Below, one piece after another: positions 46,701 to 54,008 of a DNA stretch of 64,000 nt; position 1 is the first letter of the stretch, and each line of letters opens with the position of its first letter. The DNA is from Kangiella sp. (lineage in GTDB: Bacteria; Pseudomonadota; Gammaproteobacteria; Enterobacterales; Kangiellaceae): positions 1 to 64,000 of the forward strand of contig NZ_JABURJ010000052.1 of NCBI RefSeq assembly GCF_014762745.1, given 5' to 3'. The position numbers and the translations under genes are program-made. Below the pieces are notes generated by a model. It made no database searches. It had not been told where the DNA came from and worked only from the letters and a program-made list of their open reading frames with translations.

Positions 46701-46921
46701 AGTTTGTTGCGTCTTTCTATATACCGATCCCTTCTTCGACGCGCTGACCGTTTTTCCCGTCTTGTTACTGAAAGGGGTTGCTTGCTTTTGGCGTCACGGC
46801 CGTCAGGAAAAATCCTAACACCCATATCAATGATATCGCAGGGTTGATTGTTATCATCTAGCTTTACTGCACACCAGCCAAGCGAGGTTGATCCCATGTC
46901 TATTCCAAGTCTATATTTCAT
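43763..46921 (-). CDS. cas9: Cas9 effector nuclease, type II-C (1052 aa)
   Basis: RNA-guided DNA endonuclease. RuvC-I is at the start (GIDMGSTSLGW, Asp8); an Arg-rich bridge helix follows (about 53-72). RuvC-II is EIHLELAREL (Glu515), HNH is YEVEHLLPFS (His599) with NKVLSHRDANRLKGNQSPFEAF, and RuvC-III is DHRHHAIDALVVA (Asp743). All catalytic residues are intact, except that the HNH metal-binding Asp before the His is Glu598, a conservative change seen in other Cas9s. The C-terminal 250 residues form the PAM-interacting region. The compact length fits II-C. AAGGATC precedes the ATG. Confidence 0.97.
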   Translation of the reverse strand: MKYRLGIDMGSTSLGWCAVKLDDNNQPCDIIDMGVRIFPDGRDAKSKQPLSVTRREKRSARRRRDRYIERRNKLLNALIKYGFMPKDKAERKKVEEIDPWKARAESATKQVPLFELGRALFHINQRRGFKSNRILDDTSDSELTGMKGGIQELQEQLNCKTVGQFLYEKHKNKNTVRLRPNSVKGKNEWDFYISREMMEQEVKTILSHQTKYYPENLTPDIQQELMDIIIEQRPLQIPEPGWCTLIEGEKRGRLGYPEIQRFRIFQEVANLQLKKYTPDDPDLTKQQKDIILKELTTNFTEVNKNGLLTWAKIKKLTNLNRASSFNLEELGRKGLNCDLTSFRLSDDEAFGTEWLDLDLDTQNQIVDKIVTVTNKEDLKSWLSDNFDLSESQLSSIASAKLPPGYASISLKAAIKINPHMENGLTYDKACKEEGIDHSQFHTGEVYNEGNLPYYGQLLQRYVLGGDRSLGEEATPEQYYGKINNPTVHIALNQLKTVVNALIKRLKSAPEEIHLELARELPLGADQYSKLERDLRKGRDDNERINEELEKLGIAKNYQNRMKYKLWEDLAESPNERCCPFTGDIISAHDIFNSAYEVEHLLPFSLSYDDSRANKVLSHRDANRLKGNQSPFEAFGHSPEGYDWEAIIARVENFANKNKRWRFEPNAWEKWKGDNGDLLARMLNDTRYMTRVAREYMTYACHKDKVVAVTGQLTSMLRHHWGLNSLISDDDSKDRSDHRHHAIDALVVACTSRNTLNKVSKASKRAHDTDKLLEKLEYPFEGFERSKIQELVDDIVISYKPDHGKPNGSTTIGSLHEETYYGRICDGTKKNTGIYATRKPFLNIEDKEKKILEIANTSIREDLLEQLATKPTKKQWQDFLAQYAKQHNIRRVRVHIEKSDDVMIPIKDKTGKPYRYVQGGSNYCADIWCTDKGKKAGKWQSEIISMFDAHQSDFTPQWRKDNPTAWRIMRLQINDMVAFDNKDNTEIRRVKKITNGLVYLRSHLIAKEEKDKSSWAASAKQLQEKNARKVFVDPLGKVKDPGHARKAHKIKKE

Positions 46922-46967
46922 TCTTAGATCCTTTTTATTAGTTAATGTTTAAGTAATACCGCAAAAC

Positions 46968-46996
46968 TTGACAAGTTTCAATTTCTGGCTTAAGTT
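46968..46996 (+). promoter_or_regulatory. tracrRNA promoter
   Basis: A perfect -35 TTGACA (46968-46973), a 17-bp spacer and a -10-like TAAGTT (46991-46996) predict transcription starting near 47003, exactly where the anti-repeat begins. Confidence 0.6.
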
Positions 46997-47002
46997 AATC
47001 GG

Positions 47003-47084
47003 ACAGATAGGAAATTGTGGTTTTTCCGTTAACAAGGAATTTCCAACAAATTAAAAAGCAGGCTCCGGCCTGCTTTTCTGTTTC
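47003..47084 (+). ncRNA. tracrRNA
   Basis: Plus-strand RNA, opposite to cas9. The anti-repeat CAGATAGGAAATTGTG (47004-47019) is an exact complement of repeat positions 14-29, and flanking bases including CCGTTAAC extend partial pairing to the repeat's 5' end. It is followed by AAGGAATTTCC, resembling the nexus that starts AAGG in known tracrRNAs, and by a terminator hairpin AAAAGCAGGC-TCCG-GCCTGCTTTT (about 47055-47079). Length is about 82 nt. Confidence 0.85.
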
Positions 47085-47269
47085 TACTGTCTGATAATCT
47101 TCTTAATTGCTTCAATAATTTTACTAGTCCAACCGACACACCATGTCGCGCATCTTTGCTATAACCATATTCTTAAATTAGGTGGCCAAATTTAGTTTGC
47201 CACTACATAAACGGTATTTTGTTGGAAGGCGACGCGTTCCGAGTCTTTTCCAGCCTACAAATTAGAGGC

Positions 47270-47296
47270 AAAAAAAGAGGTGCCAATTGGCACCTC
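47270..47296 (-). terminator. Terminator of the nnrS-ric-norB operon
   Basis: The palindrome GAGGTGCCAATTGGCACCTC is followed on the minus strand by a seven-T run, 25 nt after the norB stop. A near copy is at 38707-38734. Confidence 0.85.
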
Positions 47297-47321
47297 AAAT
47301 GTTTCCTATAGCTTGTAATTC

Positions 47322-49604
47322 TTACGCACCTTCTTCAACTGGTTTACCAACAGGCTGATGAGCGCCTTCTGCTGGCTCGCGTAAGCCTTTAATCACCTGC
47401 CAGGTTACTGCTAGTGCACCGACGATGAAGACGACGTCACCAATGGTTCTGATCCAGCGTAGGGTGTAAAGGATGTCACTTTGCATGACAGCTTCGCTAC
47501 GTGCATACCAGAAGCCTTCGCTGACGCTGGCGTAAAATTGAATCAGGCCAACAGGTAGCAAGCTGGTTAACAACATCATCATCAAACCAATGTTTAACCA
47601 CCAGAAACCTGTTTTCATCAGTCTTTCATCAAACACCATGTGTGGACGGATGTAGCGTAGGATAAGTAACACAAAGCCTATCGCAAGGAATCCGTACACC
47701 CCGAACAGTGCTGCATGGGCGTGAGTAGGAGTCATGTTCAAACCTTGCACATAGTATAGCGATACTGGTGGATTGATCATGAAGCCGAGTACACCTGCAC
47801 CGAACATGTTCCAGAAGGCAACAGCGACGAAGCACATTAATGGCCAGCGGATATTATCCATCCAGGTGGCGCGGCTTTTCAGGCGATAGTTTTCCCATGC
47901 TTCATAGCCCAGCACAATCAATGGCACCACTTCCAGTGCAGAGAAGGTTGCGCCCACTGCCATCACAGGAGTTGTAGTTCCTGAGAAGTATAAGTGGTGG
48001 AAAGTACCCGGAACACCGCCAAGCAGGAACAATGAAGCTGATGCTAAGCTGGCTGCTGTTGCTGTTGAGCGATTAACCAAGCCCATGCTGTGGAAAATAA
48101 AGGCTAGTGATACGGTAGCGAATACTTCGAAGAAACCTTCTACCCACAGGTGAACGATCCACCAGCGCCAATATTCCATCACAGAGATGTGAGTTCTTTC
48201 GCCGTAGAAGAAGCCTGCGCCGTAGAACAAACCGATGGCAACTACTGAAGCGGTTAACAGTACTAACAGGTTTTTATCACCGGCTTTTTTCAGTGCCGGG
48301 GCAATACCGCGCAACATCAGGAATAGCCAGAAGACAATACCGAGGAACTTACCCCATTGCCACAGACGACCCATATCGACGTACTCATAACCTTGGTGAC
48401 CTAACCAGAAGTTAAGGTTTTCAGGCATGATTTGTGCAATCGCCAGGTAGTTACCGATGAAGGTGCCGCCAACAACCGCTACCAATGCCCAGAACAGAAC
48501 ATTGACGCCCAGTTTCTGGTGTTTCGGATCTTTGCCGCCGTTGATGATTGGTACTAGGAATAGACCAGCAGCGAGGAAGCCAGTAGCAATCCAGAACATG
48601 GCTGCCTGAATGTGCCAGGTACGCGCCAATGAGTATGGAATCCACTTAGAAATTTCCAGACCGTAGAAACCTTGTCCCTCAACCGTGTAGTGCGCAGTAA
48701 GACCACCCATCATGACCTGCAAGGTAAATAGCGCAACCACCACAAATAAGTATTTACCCAATGCTTTTTGCGAAGGAGTCAGCTTGAATGTAGTAATCGG
48801 ATCTTTAGCCGGAGCAGCAGGCTCTTCTTCATCGTGTTTACGCATGAAGGCCCAACCCCAGACCAGACCGCCAATACCGGCAACCAATAGAATCACACTG
48901 ATGATAGACCAGACAATATTTTCAGAAGTCGGTACGTTGTCGATCAATGGCTCATGTGGCCAGTTGTTGGTGTAGGTTGCTTCGCCACCGGGACGATTGG
49001 TTGCAGCAGCCCAGGCAGTCCAGAAGAAGAACTGGTTCATGACTTCGCGACGCTCTTCTTTAGGAAGAGTGTTTTCTTTCATCGCATAGTTATCACGACG
49101 CTGACGATATTTTGGATCGTCACTGAACAACTGGTGATAGTAGGCATTAACTTCCGCCATCGCTTTAGCACGACGCTCTGATACTGTTACTGTATCTGTC
49201 GCCTTGTCATAAGTGTTGGTGCGATAGTCCTGCTTTAAGCGATACTGCAAGGTTTGTTGCTGTTCGCCATTAAGCTCAGCGTAAGGCACGCCAAACTCTT
49301 CTTGCGCAGCCAATTCTAACCAGGCTTCCAATTCACGGTGTAGCCAGTCAGCAGTCCAGTCAGGTGCCTGATACGCACCGTGACCCCAAATCGAGCCTAA
49401 TTGCATACCGCCAATAGACTGCCAGGCAGTTTGACCGTCAAGAATCGAGTCATGGGTCATCAAGACGCGCCCATCAGTCGTTACAACTTTCTCTGGGATA
49501 GGGGGCGCTTCGCGATACACTTCACGACCAAAATAGCCGAGGATAGTGAAGGTAACCGCTAAGATACCTATCAGGGTAAACCAGAGTTTGCGATATTTAC
49601 CCAT
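47322..49604 (-). CDS. norB: Quinol-dependent nitric oxide reductase
   Basis: 760-aa single-subunit qNor reducing 2 NO to N2O. A membrane anchor and a periplasmic cytochrome-c-like N-terminal domain without heme motif (about 25-220, SIGGMQLGSIWGHGAYQAPDWTADWLHRE) precede a heme-copper-oxidase-like core of about 12 helices. The core has the His/Glu ligands in WHIQAAMFWIATG, HLWVEGFFEVFA, GTFHHLYFSG and THAHAALFGVYG. Third gene of nnrS-ric-norB, 2 nt after ric. NsrR and Fnr-type boxes upstream of the operon indicate NO and low-oxygen control. Confidence 0.95.
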   Translation of the reverse strand: MGKYRKLWFTLIGILAVTFTILGYFGREVYREAPPIPEKVVTTDGRVLMTHDSILDGQTAWQSIGGMQLGSIWGHGAYQAPDWTADWLHRELEAWLELAAQEEFGVPYAELNGEQQQTLQYRLKQDYRTNTYDKATDTVTVSERRAKAMAEVNAYYHQLFSDDPKYRQRRDNYAMKENTLPKEERREVMNQFFFWTAWAAATNRPGGEATYTNNWPHEPLIDNVPTSENIVWSIISVILLVAGIGGLVWGWAFMRKHDEEEPAAPAKDPITTFKLTPSQKALGKYLFVVVALFTLQVMMGGLTAHYTVEGQGFYGLEISKWIPYSLARTWHIQAAMFWIATGFLAAGLFLVPIINGGKDPKHQKLGVNVLFWALVAVVGGTFIGNYLAIAQIMPENLNFWLGHQGYEYVDMGRLWQWGKFLGIVFWLFLMLRGIAPALKKAGDKNLLVLLTASVVAIGLFYGAGFFYGERTHISVMEYWRWWIVHLWVEGFFEVFATVSLAFIFHSMGLVNRSTATAASLASASLFLLGGVPGTFHHLYFSGTTTPVMAVGATFSALEVVPLIVLGYEAWENYRLKSRATWMDNIRWPLMCFVAVAFWNMFGAGVLGFMINPPVSLYYVQGLNMTPTHAHAALFGVYGFLAIGFVLLILRYIRPHMVFDERLMKTGFWWLNIGLMMMLLTSLLPVGLIQFYASVSEGFWYARSEAVMQSDILYTLRWIRTIGDVVFIVGALAVTWQVIKGLREPAEGAHQPVGKPVEEGA

Positions 49605-49606
49605 AG

Positions 49607-50296
49607 TTAGTGTCCTCCAAGGTAGTTATCAATTCGTTCAAATAAAATATTGTTTTCGAGGTGAATATGGTTCATCAGATCTTCCTTGAAGGCGGCAAGA
49701 CCAGTGTAAAGCGCCTGCCAGGTATTGCATGCTTCCGCTGGTAGCTGGAAGTGGTGTGCAAGTTGTTCCAGACGAGCTAACGACTCGCCATGATCATCAT
49801 GTTCCATGCGCATCACAGCGACCGGGCTTTTCGCCAGGCCACCCATACCGCGCTGAATCATTGGGAATAAAATCTGTTCTTCTTTCTGCATGTGCGCTTC
49901 CATTTCCTGCTCAACATCGCTTAAGAAGCTGGCAAGGCCGGTCGGGCACTCAGGATGGCGGCCATGAACGGTTTCTACGCGCTGCGCCAGACGAATCAGT
50001 TCAGGCAGCTGCTCGCGATGCACTTCATGGTAGCGCTCAAGAATGTGATTAATCAGTTCTTCATTCGGCACATATTTCAGGCTGTGCTCTTCGGCTTGTG
50101 GCGAACTTAATTGATTGAGCTGACCCAGCACCTCATCCAGATCCAGGTTTTTCTCCTGAATACTGGTTGCCAGTGGCTGATGACCACCGCAACAGAAATC
50201 CAGCCCATGTTTAAAGAAGACCGCGCTGGCGCCGGGGATATCGCGGGCAATTTCGCCGAGCGATTTATCCAGTAAATTCATATCAAATGCTGTCAT
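49607..50296 (-). CDS. ric: Di-iron iron-sulfur-cluster repair protein (YtfE/ScdA/RIC)
   Basis: 229 aa from ATG 50296. The ScdA-type N-terminal domain (SLGEIARDIPGASAVFFKHGLDFCCGG) is followed by a hemerythrin-like four-helix domain with iron-ligand histidines (HILERYHEVHREQL, HMQKEEQILFPMI, MEHDDHGE, HIHLENNILFERI). It repairs nitrosylated Fe-S clusters. The chosen ATG lies 14 nt inside the end of nnrS with GAGG upstream, so it is coupled to that gene. Confidence 0.9.
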   Translation of the reverse strand: MTAFDMNLLDKSLGEIARDIPGASAVFFKHGLDFCCGGHQPLATSIQEKNLDLDEVLGQLNQLSSPQAEEHSLKYVPNEELINHILERYHEVHREQLPELIRLAQRVETVHGRHPECPTGLASFLSDVEQEMEAHMQKEEQILFPMIQRGMGGLAKSPVAVMRMEHDDHGESLARLEQLAHHFQLPAEACNTWQALYTGLAAFKEDLMNHIHLENNILFERIDNYLGGH

Positions 50297-51513
50297 GGCA
50301 TTGACCTCGTTTGCTTTGTGTAACCACTGAAGTCGCATTAACTATTTTGGGCGCAGCTTTGACTGCGGATGCTTTTTTCAGTGACGCTTGTTTTTGTGTA
50401 GACTTTCTCTGTGTAGAAAATAGGAAGATTGCCAGGGCAAAATATGCCGCTGACCAAGAAAGGGCCGAGAGCCACAACAAGTGAGGTCCTGTTAGACCAG
50501 GAGAGGAGTCAACTATGGCTCCGGCCAAAACTCTAAATAGGGTTGCTAAACACAGCAGGCCTAAAATATTGACGATCATGACTTTGGGCTGAGGAAGGTG
50601 TTTAAACTGGTGCAGGTTATTCTTCATCATGACTGAGGCAGATAAAGTGCCAAGAGCACCAACAGTAATGAAATGCAGTAATACATAAGTTGCCAGCTCA
50701 AAGAAGATGGCAAAGCCGAGGGCAAAGGTTCCAATCGCCAGCCAGCCGTAGCCAATGCCAAGACCGATAAGATCGGCGCGGTCGCCGCAACGCCAGATTT
50801 TCCAGCGAATAAGACGAACTGCAATCACGATTGCAACGGTAATAGATAATACTCCTGCTACCTGCGAAGCGCCTGGGATCAGGGCAGATATGGCACCCGC
50901 AGGTAAAAGCAGAAGTATTAAAGCTTCAAGCTGTGGTTGAACACGAGCTTGTTGAGTGATGCCACGTTTTTGCATTTCACCGGCAACTGCTGGAGCAATT
51001 ATCCGCCCTCCGATGAATGCCATTAACATGACCAATAAAAGAATCATGGCTTGTGATAACTGGCCTGGTGCAACTGGCCAGCCCATTTCGCGCAAAATTA
51101 ACCAGCCCAAAGGAACGCTACAGATAGCCATTAACAGTGGGCTAATCATCCGGTTACGCCATTTTTTTGCCGCAAAAAAGCGAGGAACGATTTTCCAGGC
51201 CAGCGCCAATGCGAATAGCGGGCTCGACCACTGGCCGATAGCACCTGCCGGGTCAACCCAGTAACCGATACGTGCAAACAACCATAAACCGAATAGTATC
51301 CACAACCAGCGCGCTTCAATCTGGCCGAGGGTGTAGCCTGCGATTAACGCCAGGGCAAAGCCAAATAGCATTTCGTGAGCATGACCTAATCCAACAAATG
51401 CCATTAACCATTCGGAGCTGAACTGATAGGCAAGCACAGTTAAAACCGCGGTTATCGCTGCATGAATGCAGGCCGCGGGAAAGAATAGATTCTGTGCGCT
51501 AACTTTGTTCACT
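50283..51513 (-). CDS. nnrS: NnrS-family heme/copper membrane protein
   Basis: About 410-aa polytopic membrane protein (roughly 12 helices) of the NnrS family, which protects cells against nitrosative stress. Conserved HAHEMLFGFALALIAGY is present. The open frame extends to 51587, but an NsrR box occupies 51541-51563 and a GTG at 51513, with AGGG about 10 nt upstream, gives a normal start (MNKVSAQNLFFPAA), so I place it there. First gene of the NO-detoxification operon. Confidence 0.85.
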
Positions 51514-51540
51514 GATTTGCCCTGATCGTGATTATTCTTA

Positions 51541-51563
51541 AAGATGTATTTCAAGTACATATT
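51541..51563. promoter_or_regulatory. NsrR box 1
   Basis: AAGATGTATTT-C-AAGTACATATT, an 11-1-11 palindrome matching the NsrR consensus; 9 of 11 dyad positions agree. It sits just upstream of the nnrS start. Confidence 0.75.
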
Positions 51564-51591
51564 AAGATTTAAAAAATAAGACGTCAACCTA

Positions 51592-51614
51592 AAAATATAT
51601 TATAAATGCATCTT
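51592..51614. promoter_or_regulatory. NsrR box 2
   Basis: The right half AAATGCATCTT (51604-51614) is a perfect NsrR half-site; the left half AAAATATATTA is weaker. Confidence 0.6.
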
Positions 51615-51671
51615 TTGATGGCTTAGACGTCTTTCTTGTCGGCCATATTACGACAAAATGGCAATAAAACC

Positions 51672-51704
51672 ATGATCTAGATCAATAGACTTGATCTTTA
51701 TCAA
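51672..51704. promoter_or_regulatory. Two tandem Fnr/Dnr boxes
   Basis: ATGAT-CTAG-ATCAA (51672-51685) and TTGAT-CTTT-ATCAA (51691-51704). The second is a perfect match to the Fnr/Anr/Dnr consensus TTGAT-N4-ATCAA and the first has one mismatch. Confidence 0.75.
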
Positions 51705-51727
51705 AAGATGTATGACAAATGTATATT
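51705..51727. promoter_or_regulatory. NsrR box 3, abutting the Fnr/Dnr box
   Basis: AAGATGTATGA-C-AAATGTATATT; each half matches 9 of 11 consensus bases. It ends 20 bp before the DUF454 gene. Confidence 0.65.
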
Positions 51728-51747
51728 AATTGATCTAGAATAAGCCT

Positions 51748-52182
51748 ATGGCAAAATCGAATGACAAGGGTAAAGGCATGAGAGTCGTACTTTCAAATGC
51801 AAAACCAACAGTGACACGCTTACTCAATCGTCAACTGGCCTATCGCACTTTGGCAATTGTAGCGACCGGGCTTGGCATGATTGGTGTGGTGCTACCCTTG
51901 TTGCCGACTACCCCATTTTTGATTGTGGCGGTCTGGGCGGCAGGCAAAAGCTCACCGCGATTGGAGCTATGGCTACTTGAGCACCGTCAGTTTGGACCCT
52001 TGCTTAAAGGTTGGCGCGAGCGAGGTGCGATTCCACTTTTTGCCAAATACCTGGCCGGCTTTATGCTGACAAGCAGTTGGCTGGTCTTATGGCTGCTGAA
52101 TATGAAAACCGGGGTATTAATCTTCCTCGCAGTGTTTTTCTCGGCACTATTGACCTATATAATCAGCCGACCTAATGCTTAG
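51748..52182 (+). CDS. DUF454 (YbaN-like) membrane protein
   Basis: 144-aa protein with two hydrophobic regions (GLGMIGVVLPLLPTTPFLIVAVWAAGK and the C-terminal VLIFLAVFFSALLTYII) and the LLPTTPF signature of DUF454/YbaN. Function not established; in several proteobacteria the gene sits with heme or NO-related genes. NsrR and Fnr boxes just upstream imply that NO and low oxygen control it. It precedes nsrR by 47 nt, so both may share this promoter. Confidence 0.8.
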   Translation: MAKSNDKGKGMRVVLSNAKPTVTRLLNRQLAYRTLAIVATGLGMIGVVLPLLPTTPFLIVAVWAAGKSSPRLELWLLEHRQFGPLLKGWRERGAIPLFAKYLAGFMLTSSWLVLWLLNMKTGVLIFLAVFFSALLTYIISRPNA

Positions 52183-52229
52183 AGCCTGATTTAATGATTA
52201 GAGCTTTAGGCATTTTACGGAGACGATAG

Positions 52230-52676
52230 ATGCATATTACCCGTTATACCGACTATTCATTACGCGTTTTATTATTCCTGGCACTGGAAAAGGATCGGCT
52301 GTGCACCATTCAGGAAATTTCCGACAGTTACCAGATTTCCAGTAACCACCTGATGAAAGTGGTACACGCATTGAACAAAAAAGGCTATATCGAAACCGTA
52401 CGTGGCAAGAACGGTGGCATGCGCTTGCGGATGGATCCTGACGAAATCCGTATTGGAGTGCTGGTCAGAGAGATGGAACCGGACATGAGCCTGGTGGAAT
52501 GTTTCTCGCCCGATAATAAGTGCGTGATCACTCCCGTCTGTGGTCTTAAATCGGTGCTTGGCGAAGCCTTGAAGAACTTCCTCGCAACCCTGGATAAGTA
52601 CACGCTCGGTGATATGTTGCCGCAGGAATATAAGCCCCAGTTAGCTCGATTGTTGAAAATCGCTGAGGTTAGCTAG
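52230..52676 (+). CDS. nsrR: NO-sensing Rrf2-family repressor NsrR
   Basis: 148-aa Rrf2 regulator. The N-terminal winged helix (MHITRYTDYSLRVLLFLALE) is standard for NsrR, and three cysteines that hold the Fe-S cluster lie in VECFSPDNKCVITPVCGLK. NO destroys the cluster and releases repression. Matching NsrR boxes lie upstream of the linked nnrS and DUF454 genes, so targets and regulator sit together. GGAG precedes the ATG. Confidence 0.92.
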   Translation: MHITRYTDYSLRVLLFLALEKDRLCTIQEISDSYQISSNHLMKVVHALNKKGYIETVRGKNGGMRLRMDPDEIRIGVLVREMEPDMSLVECFSPDNKCVITPVCGLKSVLGEALKNFLATLDKYTLGDMLPQEYKPQLARLLKIAEVS

Positions 52677-52708
52677 AGTAAATCAATAATAATGGTTGAT
52701 TGAATGTC

Positions 52709-52740
52709 AAAAGGGCTCTTGTTTGAGCCCTTTTCTTTTA
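52709..52740. terminator. Terminator after nsrR
   Basis: AAAAGGGCTC-TTGTTT-GAGCCCTTTTCTTTT lies between the converging nsrR and antiporter genes. Confidence 0.85.
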
Positions 52741-52757
52741 CATAAGAGTTGTAAACT

Positions 52758-53726
52758 TTATAAAAACACTGAGCGAATCAGGTAGGCGGTGTAACCGACA
52801 TAGGCAGCTAGCAATATTGCGCCTTCGAATCGATTAATCCGGCCTTCACCCCTGAAGCCATAACCAATGACAAACAACGACAGGGTTAGAATGCCCATGA
52901 ACATGGCGTCACGCCATAGCACCTCAGACTCAACTGCCAGAGGATGAATGGCACCAGCGATACCGACTACTGCCAGCGTATTAAATAGGTTTGAGCCGAT
53001 AACATTGCCGAGCGCAAGATCATGCTCATTCTTACGAATGGCGATAATAGAGGAGGCCAGTTCAGGCAGCGAAGTACCGACTGCAATAATGGTCAGGCCG
53101 ATAATGATATCGCTAACGCCAAAGGCCTGAGCAATTTCAACAGCGCCCCAGACCAGCATTCTCGAACTGGCCACTAGCACAATCAGTCCCAGCACCAGCC
53201 AGAATATTGCAGTCTTGAGCGGCATTGTGTGCTGGCTGACTTCCTGCTCGACTTCTTTGGCCAAGGTGTCGGATTTCTTCTGCATGCCTTGCCAGATGGA
53301 CCAGCCCATAAAACCGGCAAAACCAATTAGCAGGATGATGGCGTCTACTCGTGAAATATCGAGATTCCATAATAGGCCAATTACCAGCAAGGTAACTAGC
53401 ATAAGGATAGGCATTTCTTTGCGCAGAATTTTAGAGTGAACGGCAATCGGGCTGATCACGGCGGTTAGGCCAAGAATGAGTGCAATATTGGTAATGTTCG
53501 AACCAAAGGCGTTACCAAGGGCTATGCCAGGATTGCCCTGACCTGCGGCCAGTGCCGATACCACCATCTCCGGGGCCGAGGTGCCAAAGCCGACAATAAC
53601 CATACCAATAAGCAACGAAGGCATACCAAAATGACGAGCAGTTGAAGCTGCTCCATCAACAAATTTATCTGCGCTCCAGACCAATAAAGCTAAACCTGCG
53701 ATAACAGCGAGAATGGCAACAAGCAT
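52758..53726 (-). CDS. Calcium/sodium antiporter (YrbG-like, CaCA family)
   Basis: 322-aa inner-membrane exchanger with ten or so helices in two inverted halves. Both alpha-repeats are visible: GFGTSAPEMVVSALAAGQGNPGIALGNAFGSNITN-type region in the first half and AVGTSLPELASSIIAIRKNEHDLALGNVIGSN in the second. The acidic residues in both repeats are the ion ligands. It exports calcium or exchanges it for sodium, sensible in a marine organism. It appears monocistronic. Confidence 0.9.
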   Translation of the reverse strand: MLVAILAVIAGLALLVWSADKFVDGAASTARHFGMPSLLIGMVIVGFGTSAPEMVVSALAAGQGNPGIALGNAFGSNITNIALILGLTAVISPIAVHSKILRKEMPILMLVTLLVIGLLWNLDISRVDAIILLIGFAGFMGWSIWQGMQKKSDTLAKEVEQEVSQHTMPLKTAIFWLVLGLIVLVASSRMLVWGAVEIAQAFGVSDIIIGLTIIAVGTSLPELASSIIAIRKNEHDLALGNVIGSNLFNTLAVVGIAGAIHPLAVESEVLWRDAMFMGILTLSLFVIGYGFRGEGRINRFEGAILLAAYVGYTAYLIRSVFL

Positions 53727-54008
53727 AATTTTCCTATGAAAGTATTTTTATCTGCTCTGTGAATATGAGCCTTTGAATGTGGCCTATTGTAGCGATTCCA
53801 TTAAAAAAGTCACAAAAGTTATTGTAAGTGGTTGTATTTTGGGAGATGCTTAACACGTCACAGCTATAAAAAACAATGACTTTGCGCAACCTATCCCCAG
53901 TGCTAGTATTTAACAGTGTCTCAGTTTGCAGAAACGCCTGGGCAAAAAAGCAAGGACATACGTTCAATGTAATGGTTGCAAATAGCCCAAAAGTAGAAGG
54001 GAACGCGA

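Larger units (their letters stand above)
46922..47321. other. Intergenic interval between cas9 and norB
   Basis: These 400 bases hold the cas9 upstream region, the plus-strand tracrRNA (47003-47084) and the norB terminator (47270-47296). Between 47085 and 47269 I see no gene, only possible degraded coding fragments in broken frames. Confidence 0.6.

Noticed and set aside
47085..47269. Possible gene remnant on the minus strand (pieces such as WTSKIIEAIKKIIRQ)
   Set aside because: Coding signal is split over frames with early stops and I recognise no family; too weak to list.
51514..51587. N-terminal extension of nnrS
   Set aside because: It would run through an NsrR operator and adds a hydrophilic stretch unlike the family start.
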